From Balanoglossus misakiensis (lineage: Eukaryota > Hemichordata), in contig CM082576.2 of NCBI GenBank assembly GCA_040954595.2, positions 8,742,001 through 8,806,000 on the forward strand: a DNA stretch of 64,000 nucleotides, in the 5' to 3' direction. The notes beneath the pieces are model-generated. The model did not search any database. It was not told the origin of the DNA and saw nothing but the letters and a program-made list of their open reading frames with translations. This document shows positions 1-27,208 of this stretch, one piece after another. Position 1 is the stretch's first letter. Each line of letters starts with the position of its first letter. The position numbers and the translations under genes are program-made.

Positions 1-15591
<15,591 letters not shown>

Positions 15592-15694
15592 ATCTAACTA
15601 CCTACGAATCAGGCCTATTCTATCCAACACAATTACGTCGTCTTCTTCTTTTCGCTGCTGCTGTTGTTGCAACCATGGAGAGCTCATGCTCATC

Positions 15695-18600
15695 CTGTAA
15701 ACATTTGCAAGAAAAGAAAAAAAAAACAACGATGAAATCAAGCTTCCCGGTAAGATCCAGCAAAGTAATGTATTTATATAACTGAATTCCAATAACCTTG
15801 TGGATTATACGCGCGTGTCGATTGTACAAAATATATACGCCATCCGGCTGTGACAGGACACGGCGTTGAAAGTGACGGCATAGTTTTGGAATTATTCCAA
15901 GGCTTGATCCATCCAGCCACATTGCTTCTATGATGCTGTAAAGGGATACAAGAAATGCCATTGAGATTTGCAACCTATTGAGTTCAACTTTTCCATAAAT
16001 AAAATAACTCTCCCCCCCCCCCTTTGCAAAACTATCTCCATCGGTCACCCTAAACGTCACACTGGTTGCCATGGCAACACAGAGTGCTCTACTCCTTGAA
16101 CCCTGACACTCGCAGTGATCTCCATTACGCAGTCCTGAAAAATAAAAACATTGCCTCGCTCAACCTGAAGCCGTCAAGGCTCAGTTTTCGCGATGAGACG
16201 TCATTTTTCTTCCCGCTATTCTGCAGGGCAAGCTGTAACGCCATGTCAAACGGTAATTGGGAAATGCCAACATTACCGTGCAGCTGGGGGGCAGAGGCGG
16301 GACAGTGTTGAACTTGCCTGCACGTGAACTGGTTAATAACTGCCAAACCCAATCATAACAGACACAAATCACACTGAGAGGTATTCCGCCAGAAATGGAA
16401 TCACGCAAGGACACGAGAAGAAGCACACAGCGTGGATCTCGCGGATCTTGTTTCCCTATTTCCAGTCCGATCACGGTCATGCTGAAACTTACCGAAACTT
16501 CTCAAATCTACACCGCACGACCTACACGTACTAAGAACACTGCCTGTCATAGTAGAACATGGACTGCCGTCTTTGCAAGTAAAATCATCCATGAGTAAGC
16601 GAGAGAGACAGAGAGAGAGAGGTCCGGCTCGGCTCTGCTCCTCTGATAGCGCCGGAAAACAAACTGAAACCTCCGTTGGATGTCGGCCCACAGTCAAGAA
16701 GTCATCCAAGATGTCATCCCCCTTACGGCTCTCATCTGAATCACTTCCTGTGTAAACTGTTGACCTTTACAACAAATCACTCAACAGCGAGTCGGGCACG
16801 CGCGCGTGGCTCCTGCAAGTTTTTTCCCTCCTACATCATCAGAGGCATCCAAGCAGTCATGGCCATGTGTCACTCGGTGCGGGCCGACATAAAAGGGGGG
16901 AATATTACAGTAAATGCCGACTGGAAGTCTCGGTCCTTGTACTCCTTTGCATCATCTGCCGCAGCTGTTAGAAATGTCTTGAGTACGTGTAAAAAACACA
17001 CTGTGACTTCCCGAGTGGCCACTCAGGTTTCCAAGGAAATATAGAAATGACAAACAATCAGTCATATTTTTAGATGAAGGTGAAAGGGATAGTGACTGTA
17101 ATGTTTGATGACTACTTCAGTATTTGGTTTTCAGCTTGCCAACAAAGCATGTGTACGTGTAATGTGCAATGTTATTGTTGTGAGGCCAGACTACTAATAT
17201 TGCCAAAAGTCACAGCTACATGTACAGTCCCTTGAAGTTACTGAAGTACAACTACATGTAGTACATGTAATGACCACTTCTTCTGAGTAACTCAGAAATA
17301 TTATATCAGACATAACCTTGAGACACAAGCCATTCGACCATTCCTATAAATGCCACTAAATGTACAGTTTGATTGAAACAGTACAGGAAATCACTCTGTA
17401 GCAGAGTCATGTCCGGAGCAGTATCTGCATCAACCAGACGTGGTTTTAGCGACTTTGACAGCACCACTGGATAATGAACAGTCAGGGCCCATCACTTTTA
17501 TCACACACACACAGTCACACACACTTGACAGGGACTGTGAAATGCAGATGGTGATAAAAACATGGCAGAGATGAATCAGGGCCAGAGGGTACAATTAGAT
17601 CTCAGGAAACATTACAAATACTGGACTGGACTGATACATTTGTAAAGCAAACGTGAAACCCCTAGCCAGTCAGAGACAGACAGGAAACTTGCACATGTAG
17701 GAGTGGAATTCAATTACATCATCGCTTTCACATCAATTCTGACTGCTGTTTTTCGTATTTCGACCAAGCCTCCACGACTGTTACTGATGTCAAGGAACAA
17801 TTGAACTCTGGAGGTTATGTGTGTATCACTGCCAACAGCCCCCCCCCCCCCCATAAAAAAATTGGTAGAATGCAACACCCCTCACTGAACTCTCCCTTCA
17901 CTGGTGCAACCACATCACTGAAAATAAATACCCAGATCTGCACTCACTGGCTGAGGTGAAAGGTCACACATGGGAGAATGGATGCAAAAATTCACGTACA
18001 GTTAGATAGAACAACCAGACTATCAAGCCACATACCCTTCGAGTACACACCATACATCGTTGGAGTCTCAACATGACTCACTGTAGCTCCCTCGTTAACT
18101 TATCTGACCCATCGAATGATCATGATCAAGATTGTCACAGCTCTGCTCTGCTGTGTTCAAGGTTATTTTTGGACATCACAGATGTCCAGCATTACACTAT
18201 AGATACATCACATTTCCCAGCAGGACACACAATACACACAGTACATAATTACCTTGCAGACGCTTACACGTACATCATGTATGAATTTAAAACCACAACT
18301 AATATTACCCCAGGTCCACGCAAAAATTGTAGACATATTTGGACTGTCTGAACACGTTTGTATTTCTAAACTTAACTGATTCTCCCGCCAAAGTAATACA
18401 AGGTGTGCTTTCATCTGACTTAATTTGATTGTACAGAATGTGGTGGCAAAAATGCTGCAATGGTGTTAACACTTTCGTGCCACAGTTTACTAGACTAAGT
18501 ATTTTTAAATTTCATGGATGGATGCACGGGTTTGGTTTACGTGTCTGCATCCAAAATAGAAATCGCATATTACGTCAGCCACGAAAAGTCCACAGGTCGT

Positions 18601-21600
18601 GGAAACGAACACACTTGTCTTATGAAAGTGACCTGAACCAGATTGACATACATAAAATGTATGATGTATACTAGAACATAAATGACAAAGTTAATTTTAA
18701 CTGATGCTCCGACTGTAATGAAAGCTCCCTGGCTATCCTACAAAATAACTCTTGTATCCCATTATAGCATAGTAGTGATCATACAAAATAACTTTTGTAT
18801 TTACGCATTATAATTGGCCTTGTTAATAAATTTAGAAGGCGCTAACTTTCATACAACGATCTACCACTAGGTCACCGTGACTCAACAAGCGTTATGTGGA
18901 TAGGCTGGGCTTTCGAGACTCTTCAAAAAAATATTTTGAGTGTTGGTTATCAGTGTTTATGTATATATATATGGATTATTTAACTAACTGTTCCTGTTAG
19001 TTGTGCACACAGATATATTTGCATGGACAACACAGACCCAGCTACATATGTTGCAGCACAAATCTGAAAATCCCTGATTATCAAATGGGGTGGCTGCCTG
19101 TCAGATTAGTCATTCTTTATGCAAGGCTTAAACCCCAATTTTACAAGACGGGTTAAACCAAATAAAGGGGTGGGAAGGTGTACCATATCCACCAATGATG
19201 ACTACCTGTACATGTACAGCATCCTAATAATTCCCTGTTTTATAATGAGACAAAAGATAAATTTCTGTCATACGTTTCATTATTTTGAAACTGACAACCA
19301 TGGTATTATCTGTGTTCAAATTTTACTGTTGTTCTTTGGCATTTCTTTTGACTGTTTTATTGTTGTTTTGGACATAACTGATAATCTGCAAGAACAGCTG
19401 GAACTGTTTTCCCTCCACACAGCCACAAGCTTGTATCAAAGATTTCAGTAACTATCTTACAATTGGCAGAATGTTACATCCATATTAAAAAGGAATAAAG
19501 CAACAGCCATAGGATCTTTTTGGACATACCATGAATTTCATTCCAACAGGGACAAGTTTCTTTGCCAAATGACTTCTCCATATGACCAGACCACCACATG
19601 TTACACAACGGATGCTGTAACACTTAGAGGCCGATTAGCTGCGTTCACAAATTTGCCAGTTCGAACTAAGGTTATGGCATGTTATTGTACTCACCCAGCG
19701 ATGTGTAACTGTCTGTTATTTCACTTGAGCAAGTCATAGATGACATAGACAGTCGTCGTAAAGTCAAATAAATAAAATAGGAATGAATGCAGGACGAGAG
19801 CCAAGCATGGACACTGATACATGTAGCTTCACAGTAGCTGTGGGCATTACACATATGGGATGTACACATTTCTGAGCCAAAACACTGACGGAAAGAACAT
19901 TGTCACAGGTATATGGTTTTACAACAGGAAATCTCACCAATTACAATAATTATCGCAACATTAATGTCCTTGGTACTCTCAGACTCACTTACAATTCCTC
20001 AGACATCACCATCCAGACAAAGTCCCCAGTAGTTTGCTCGGTTATGACCACAGGAACATTACCCAGCAATTTGTACACCATTATCACCGTATAAACGGCC
20101 GATAATGAAATGCAGTGACCACTTATCTCGTTAATCTTTCGACTTGAACTCGCCATCAAGACGGGGGATAGCATTTGACAACATGCGTGGAAATGGGATT
20201 CCACATAGCGACGGGAATCAAATTCCACTCGGACGAAAATAGAAATGAGATGGCTTTGACCATGTTCATGAAGACAATTACATGTACATCACCGACCACA
20301 AGAAAATGACCCCCCCCCCCCCCCCTAGAAATAAATCAAGCAATCTCTCTCTCCCTCCCTCATTTCCCCTTCTCTCCCCCATATCTAAAGCCAACCATAC
20401 ATGAAAAGGCGAAGAATGTCAGGTTTGGGAACACTGGTAATGAAATGAAGTCTTCAAAAGATTTTAAAGACGGCTCGAGTTCATTTGTTTTCAGGAAGCA
20501 AATGTCACGTGGTTTTTACATGTCATTTTCGCCAATCGCAGACAAAATAGGGAAAAAAACTCGAACTGTTCTATGTACATCACTGAAAAAGTCAATTGGG
20601 ATCTGGTGTCAATGGAACACACCTCGGAAGGTCTTCTCTCACAGGTTACAGCATACACGCACCTGCTGTGCACCTGCTTGGAGATTTCAAGCGCCAAAAG
20701 AATCTAGACCAAATGGAAGAAACCCCGTAAGAAAGACTGCATCATATCGTCAGCTCGCAGTCTGTTTTCCATTTCACGAAAACGATTCCGATTGCGCTGT
20801 AATCGACTCCGAAAGCTGTTTACAAGTGATGAAAAACAACGGCCAAAACAATCATATCCTTTGCAATTTACCCGGCCACATACCTAGACCATCATTCCTG
20901 TACCTACAAGGCACAGAAGAAAGTAATAACGGTCGTTGTCACATATTCTGATGTTCTTATGAAACGTGTGTGCCATGAAAGTAATCACCCATAAGTCCAG
21001 CCTATCGTTACCTAATATTGGCCCAGATATTAATGACCTAGAACACAGCTGATAACGTCACACACAACTTGAAATCCGTCCCAAGTGCAGTTGAACCAAG
21101 CCAGCTACATACAATTCATCATCGCAAGACGTCTTCGCATTTCAACACACAATCCTTCAGTTATTTAGCTTGGTCTCAAATACGCAAGCTTTGTTGTTTT
21201 TTCCAATGGCATAAAAATTCCAGCGGCAGAGTTGCTCATTCATCTTTCTTTCATTTCTCTCCTCCGCCGCGTTCGCTCGGACGAGAAAACAGCTGCAGTC
21301 GGCTACAATTGTCTGTTTAAACAGCAGGCTGTCAACGACACATGACTTTCAAGAAAGTCTGATTTATGGAGCCACTCTCCGGGAGAGTTTAGATTGCTCT
21401 GCTCCGAGGGTAAGTTCACCTTAACATGATTTGACGCCGTGAAACCAAATCCACACTCCGAGAAAGAGATGCCCCCGTCAGCTATGCTATGATATCCTCC
21501 AACTAATCTACGTCAGAGCGCACCATCCAGGGTTTCAGTAAATTCAACATCCATCATATCACAGCCACCACACGGATTTTTTAAATCACCGTGCGTGATA

Positions 21601-24310
21601 ATTTCAATACAGATCCGTTACTTGACTTGGGAGAGCTTTCCATATGAGTTGACACCAGGGCGAGACTCGCACGCAAACACACTAGTTTTTCAGCCAGATG
21701 TACTTTTGACATGATCGTCTCTCACAAAAATAAACAAAACGAGAAAAACAGGAGCATGATGAGGCTGTCTTGACAGCTAACTCACTCCCAGGATTCAATG
21801 GGCTTGGCGATGTGAGGGCACTTTGAATCACTCAAACCATAAATGAACCGGCTGTCTGTCACTTAAAATTCATCGTTCTATATTAATTTAGCAATGCAAA
21901 ATTTGTCACGTCTCAGCAGTGTGTTTCAACACAAGCAGACTCATCCTTGGCATGTTTGTTGATACATCACTTTTGGATGATGTGTCAATAATAAATTTCT
22001 GTTGTTTGCTTTGTGGGGGACGCTTGTTGAAAGAAATACATGTATTTCTTTTTAACAGTCAGGACACTGAAAAACCAAGTGGCCGTTCCTTCATTCAACA
22101 CTGCCTTGAACTCACTTCCTTCTTCAAACATGCACAAATGTAAACGGTTACAAATGCACATACCTCGGTATATTTTGTACATGCATGTATGTAAACATTT
22201 ATACCAGGGGTATATGTACATGTACATCATTTCACATATAAAATGTATGCACATGCGCACACATACAATTTGCATGTTTACAAGCTCTTGGGAATGATAC
22301 TACCCTGAACGTAACACGACATTGACTTTTCCTCAGTTACTGAGCAAGTCCCCAAAAGCAAGTTGCAGAGCCATTAGGCTGTAACTGGAGTGGAAACTTA
22401 GCCTAACAAAGAGAACTATATGTAACGCTGTCAGAAAAATTACATTGAATTATGTTTTAAGCTCTGAAAAATTATCACCTCTGAAAGGAACACAACTGCA
22501 ACAAGGCCAAATCAATAAAGGCACATTGATTGAGCGATTCTTATGCAGAGTTGCGAATTATAGCAATAGATAATGGATCCATATATAGCACAATAATCTG
22601 TTTATTGCATATTTGATTGATTCACTTGTCTCCAGTTACACGTTAATATGAAAGCAGAGAGTGGGATTTCGTCAAAACAAGGAAGAGAGAAGTGGAAACA
22701 CTGTAACTGAGAACAATTTTCTCAGTGCTGTATTCTTATGAAGTTGAAAATTCTCAAGTTATGTCACTACACAAATACAGTAAAATCTAGCAATCCCAGA
22801 TTTCTTTTATCACAGATCTCTAGCTAACTGACACACATTTCACCATCTACCTTTTCAAACCAGAACTTAATATTGAATATTAAATTTTCCTTATGCTAAA
22901 ACAGCAGCGCACTGTGCGTTCTCCAAGTTCTACCATCAATACTTCTCTGCTGCACTGTCACCAATGCAAACTGGCTAATCTAATCTGGAGTGACAAAACC
23001 AATGGTTATATTTTAACTACACCCCAATTTCATTTTGTAGGTTAACGGCCATCAAACTTCGCGGAGAATGGCTAAAGGCGTACAGTATATCACAAAAATG
23101 CATAAAAGGCACACAAAAATACATCATTACCATAATCCAGTTGCTAATTCCACTCTACTATTTTATTCAATATTTTTGTTCTGTTATGGAAAATCAGTGA
23201 CATCTCGCAAGTTACTCAAACATGTAGATACACCTACATTAAATCGCAAGTTGTATTTGTACAATTAAAATTTCCACTTCTGGGAGCTAACCTTTGACCG
23301 GAACTGTTGCTAGGTAACTAGAAGTCCATGCACTGTATCAGTAGCTTTTAATGCAATGCTGTAATCATTTCAGTTTAATAATCAGTATACCTGGCCCCAT
23401 TATTCCAATATGATGTGCTACTGATGCAAAGAAATCTCTCTTCTCAAGTTCAGTTTGAGTATGTGGCACAGATGGATTCCAATATCATGAAGTAATGGCA
23501 TACAAGTTATACACAGAGAGTGATTCAGCTCGCACTGTCATCACGAATGATGACGTTCATTTGATGACGTTTGTGGGAAAAGATGACTTTCCCGACTTTT
23601 CGGGTGTGGGTGTGTGTTGTCCAAAAGAAAGCTTGCGTAAACAAACAACATTCCCGATGTCCTTGCAGCGCCATAATTCAAAATACCGGCTTCCCAACCG
23701 AAACACCAACGTGGGGCCGGGCCAGGGTGGGCCAGGCCTGCGTGTAGGCGATTGAGAATGAGAGCTCCGATATTGAACGTTTCCCTTGTTCTTTCAATAT
23801 GTAAACAAAGTCTCGCGAGGAAATCCCTGCTCAGTATCAAAACACGAACAGGATTTATATTACAAAAACTACAATCTACAGTAGCAAGTTAAAATCGGCA
23901 TCAAGAGATCTGATGCCTGGTTTCACGCCAGAACGTGATGACGGTTGAAATTTGAAGAACTGTACGTACATGCCAAATGTTCCACTGTAAATCTTGCAAT
24001 CAATGATGCACTCACCCCAAAAACTATCGTTCTTTTTGTCCAGATGTCTTCATTTAACGGTATTATTCCTCACGGACCCTGTACCCATTACAGGCTATTG
24101 CGTGACTGTTAAACTGCACTAAAATAAGAGCACGGAAAAGCGTCTACACGAGTACGAGAACACTCCAGCTTACTGGCTGGTACAGTCGCTCACCGGAATG
24201 TCCGGTATGTAATGTTTTCGTATCAGGACGTAAGGTCAATCTGACGGCGTTCAGCAAAACGCAATCTTGGCGAGATGTGGCAACCACTCGAGAATATGCC
24301 CAGTCCTTAC
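15695..24310 (-). other. Probable first intron of TTBK (8.6 kb)
   Basis: No exon can be supported here. It holds C-rich homopolymers (near 16,011, 17,839 and 20,311), short CA runs (17,502 and 17,516) and many TACATGTA-type palindromes. The assignment as an intron depends on the inferred first exon at 24,311-24,420. A GC-richer patch near 16,400-16,850 could be an alternative promoter, but nothing proves it. Confidence 0.5.
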
Positions 24311-24420
24311 CTTCTATGTGACTGTTGTGTAGATGGCTTTACATTGCTGCAGGTACGTAATAAACATCACAGAAATACATCTATTGCCTAGCCTACAACA
24401 CCGCGCTGACCGCCATCTTG
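24311..24420 (-). promoter_or_regulatory. Probable TTBK promoter-proximal YY1 site and non-coding first exon
   Basis: Read on the minus strand, CAAGATGGCGGTC at 24420-24408 matches the YY1 motif that in animals often sits just downstream of a transcription start. About 95 bases further a good splice donor occurs (ATAGAAG|GTAAGG, last exon base 24311). The stretch contains only very short upstream ORFs, as expected for a leader. The next minus-strand acceptor with a strong pyrimidine tract that leads into a gene is the TTBK leader exon at 15694. This is inference; no transcript evidence is available. Confidence 0.45.
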
Positions 24421-24688
24421 AATTTTTGTCACCCTGCCTACCTCTACCGACATGCACCACGGTAAACTTCCGCCAACTGCCCAGGTAACTTCCGCGTGCA
24501 CAGCTCAACGAAACGGACATCAGATGGATGTCCATTTCACCGAGGAAAGCTAAACAAATCTTGGTTGGTTTAAGCTATCATGCAGCGAAACGCAAAGGAA
24601 ACCTGCCATAAAATGGTGGAAATTATCAAAACAGTGAAATTCTGTAGCAAAATCTATCAAATACACAACACACGCTGCATGTGTACAA

Positions 24689-25334
24689 CTTGCTGCAGTT
24701 TGCAGCCCCTCCATCTCCCCTGGACGATTTTTGGTTTTGCGGGGAGAGGGCGGGGCTGCAGGTCCCAGCTATTCTAAACCGCATAACGAGCGACCGGGAT
24801 TAGGGCCCGGAGCGAACTTCTACACTCCAGACGTCTCCAGTCCACAATTTTCCACAAATTTTTCGCCAAATCGGTCCCGGAACCCATTCAGCGCTTACCT
24901 GGCAAAGGATGTCGCGGTATTTGTCGATTTTGCCTACGTTTTCCCCAGTTATTCAACTTCGATCGTCAATGGGTTTCAAAACAGCCGCCATCTTGACTTG
25001 TATATTTCATGGGTCAAGTATACAAGTCAAGATGGCGGCTGTTTTGAAACCCATTGACGATCGAAGTTGAATAACTGGGGAAAACGTTGGCAAAATCGAC
25101 AAATACCGCGACATCCTTTGCCAGGTAAGCGCTGAATGGGTTCCGGGACCGATTTGGCGAAAAATTTGTGGAAAATTGTGGACTGGAGACGTCTGGAGTG
25201 TAGAAGTTCGCTCCGGGCCCTAATCCCGGTCGCTCGTTATGCGGTTTAGAATAGCTGGGACCTGCAGCCCCGCCCTCTCCCCGCAAAACCAAAAATCGTC
25301 CAGGGGAGATGGAGGGGCTGCAAACTGCAGCAAG
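24689..25334. mobile_element. Foldback transposon with 316-bp near-perfect terminal inverted repeats
   Basis: The arms 24689-25004 and 25019-25334 are reverse complements with one mismatch (24935 against 25088), separated by a 14-bp spacer. The direct repeat TGTACAA flanks both ends (24682-24688 and 25335-25341), as expected of a target-site duplication. The element begins CTTGCTGCAG and ends CTGCAGCAAG. Each arm contains an outward YY1-like motif and an outward splice donor. No transposase is encoded, so it would be non-autonomous. A 7-8 bp duplication is compatible with hAT- or P-like families, but the termini do not allow a family name. Confidence 0.85.
24984..25039. promoter_or_regulatory. 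Back-to-back YY1-like motifs at the palindrome centre
   Basis: CAAGATGGCGGC occurs at 25028-25039 on the plus strand and as its mirror at 24984-24995 on the minus strand. Both point outward from the 14-bp spacer. This exact form is the strong YY1 consensus. Outward from each, about 85 bp on, is CCAG|GTAAGC (donor after 25124 on plus; after 24899 on minus). The start-like ATG in each motif opens only a 12-codon ORF. Confidence 0.6.
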
Positions 25335-25341
25335 TGTACAA

Positions 25342-26020
25342 CAAGATCCAAGAAAATGACATGTATAGCAAACCGGATATTGAATTTTGAAACTTGATTT
25401 CATTCATTTTATGGAATTTAGACCATAAATACCATGTCTGCGTTGGTGGAAATGAACAATTTAACTTTTCTTTCAAAAATCTGAATTCTATGGAAAATGC
25501 CGACAAATCATACTTAGATCACCCAAGTTCTCCAATATCACAATAATGACAAAGTATACCCATGGTCATATTTTAAAGATATTTATTTACAAAAGATGAT
25601 GATCCAGAGCCGACATTCATTAAAAAGTCATATTACATTAACTTTTGTTTACAACCGAAATAAAATAGCAAACTTGTTGAAAAGGGAGGCACTATACATA
25701 TTACCAGCAATATTAGTTTCTCTTGTGTTTTGACCAACGCACAAGGGGTTACCGCGATCAAGTCACTTCTTTTTCTTTTGCTCCAAGGATGACGATTGCG
25801 CTGGGGCACTCTAATGGTGTCATTTGGGTGAAAGATCGTGCAGAAAGTATGTACAACTTTTGTGATACAGAGGAGACACTGTAGACGCTAACAAACACAA
25901 TTCTCTCCCCCCCCCCCACCCCATCCCCAATGCAAACAAAGGTTATATTCGTCGTTGGTGGCGCTCTCCATTTTATGACTCTCCCATCAATATTCCAACC
26001 CCACCCTTCCACACACACTA
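25342..26020. other. Short intergenic spacer between foldback element and VTI1B 3' end
   Basis: AT-rich with a C-run near 25,907. No gene is seen. An extra minus-strand AATAAA lies at 25587-25582 and could be an alternative VTI1B poly(A) signal. Confidence 0.5.
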
Positions 26021-26039
26021 ATAAGTTTCCTAATTTATT
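26010..26039 (-). terminator. Probable poly(A) site of VTI1B
   Basis: On the minus strand AATAAA (26039-26034) is followed within about 20 bases by a GTGTGTGTGG tract, the usual arrangement of a cleavage signal and its GU-rich partner. This gives VTI1B a 3' UTR of about 420 bases. Confidence 0.55.
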
Positions 26040-26444
26040 ATCAAACATTTGCTTTGATAATACTGAAACTGATCATTCATACTACATCAGTCGTACTGAT
26101 GCATGTCCAGGCTTATATCACAAAATGTACAAGACTTGAAATTTGTACACAACTCGGTTGTATAATACACTGCATGTAGATTTATGCAAACAAATCTGCC
26201 ATGTAATCAGAGATTGCTCATAGTGGCAACAAGATTTTCGTTAACACAGTTGTAGTTGTCACATGGCACCGGGGACTGTCTGCCCAGAATATTTTTCTGC
26301 ATCAAAACAAAAATCCAACAGTCTATTTCTGCTGCACGATATGTCTGACGCAAGCCGATTTCTGTCACAACGGTTGACACAAGAGCAAGATGGCTTGATT
26401 GTAAGAACTCTGAATGTCTGTAGTGTCTGATAGCTGTAAATGTT

Positions 26445-27177
26445 TCATTTGCGCAACTTCAGGTAGAGAACGGCCCCCAGTATTGCCAGCTCCAACAAGA
26501 TGATGATTCCAAGCAGCAATTTGTTGGTTATTAGCCTGAAAAAGAGGCAAATACATAAATAGCCAGGGTGAGTTGATATGAGAAGAGTTTCACAAACATT
26601 TTCAATGAAGTCAAGGTGAAGGTTGGCTAGGCAAGAAAATGGTACCAATGGTGTATACGTATTGTGTCTGTTTGTAACAAAGAAAATCTGTAAGGACTCA
26701 CCGTCTGCCCATAGAATTCAATATTTTTCGACTTCTACTGAGTTGCGAGTCCATGCCTTGTACCTGAAACACAGAACTTTACTTCAGACACACCAAGAGT
26801 ATTCGTACAGATGTTATTGACAGAAATTGTGGCTTATTGGTGTGTATCACAACCTTGTACATATGTAGACAACGACATCCTCATATGACAAATATTTACC
26901 CTGTCTCTTGTCCTCACTAATTGCTCTTTTTGCCCTCCAAGTTCATCTATGATTTCCACACCCACAGCATCTGTTTCTGCCGCAATTCTGTGGGATCTTT
27001 CAATGCTATCCGATGCTCTCTGCAGTGTATCTGTACCTTGCAAAAGTCTGGCTCTCTGCGATGCTTGTATTGCCTGGAGAAAAAAAACAGTAAACAGAGA
27101 GAGAGAGCTCAGAAGAGAAAGAAAACACTTGGATAATTTTCATTTCATGCCTAAAATGTCACTGAAATAGAGATACA

Positions 27178-27208
<31 letters not shown>

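Noticed and set aside
25033-25069. Short ORF MAAVLKPIDDRS in each arm, faintly like the start of PMS2 (KPID)
   Set aside because: Only four or five residues agree and a stop follows at once; not enough to claim a captured gene fragment.
24689-25334. Palindrome as an assembly or sequencing artefact
   Set aside because: The 7-bp direct repeat outside both ends, the distinct spacer and one arm mismatch favour a real insertion. Long reads would settle it.
24731-25403. Matching ORFs reading inward from both palindrome arms (about 108 and 129 codons)
   Set aside because: They are mirror images created by the inverted repeat, have no recognisable domain, and run into the spacer. No sign of coding constraint.
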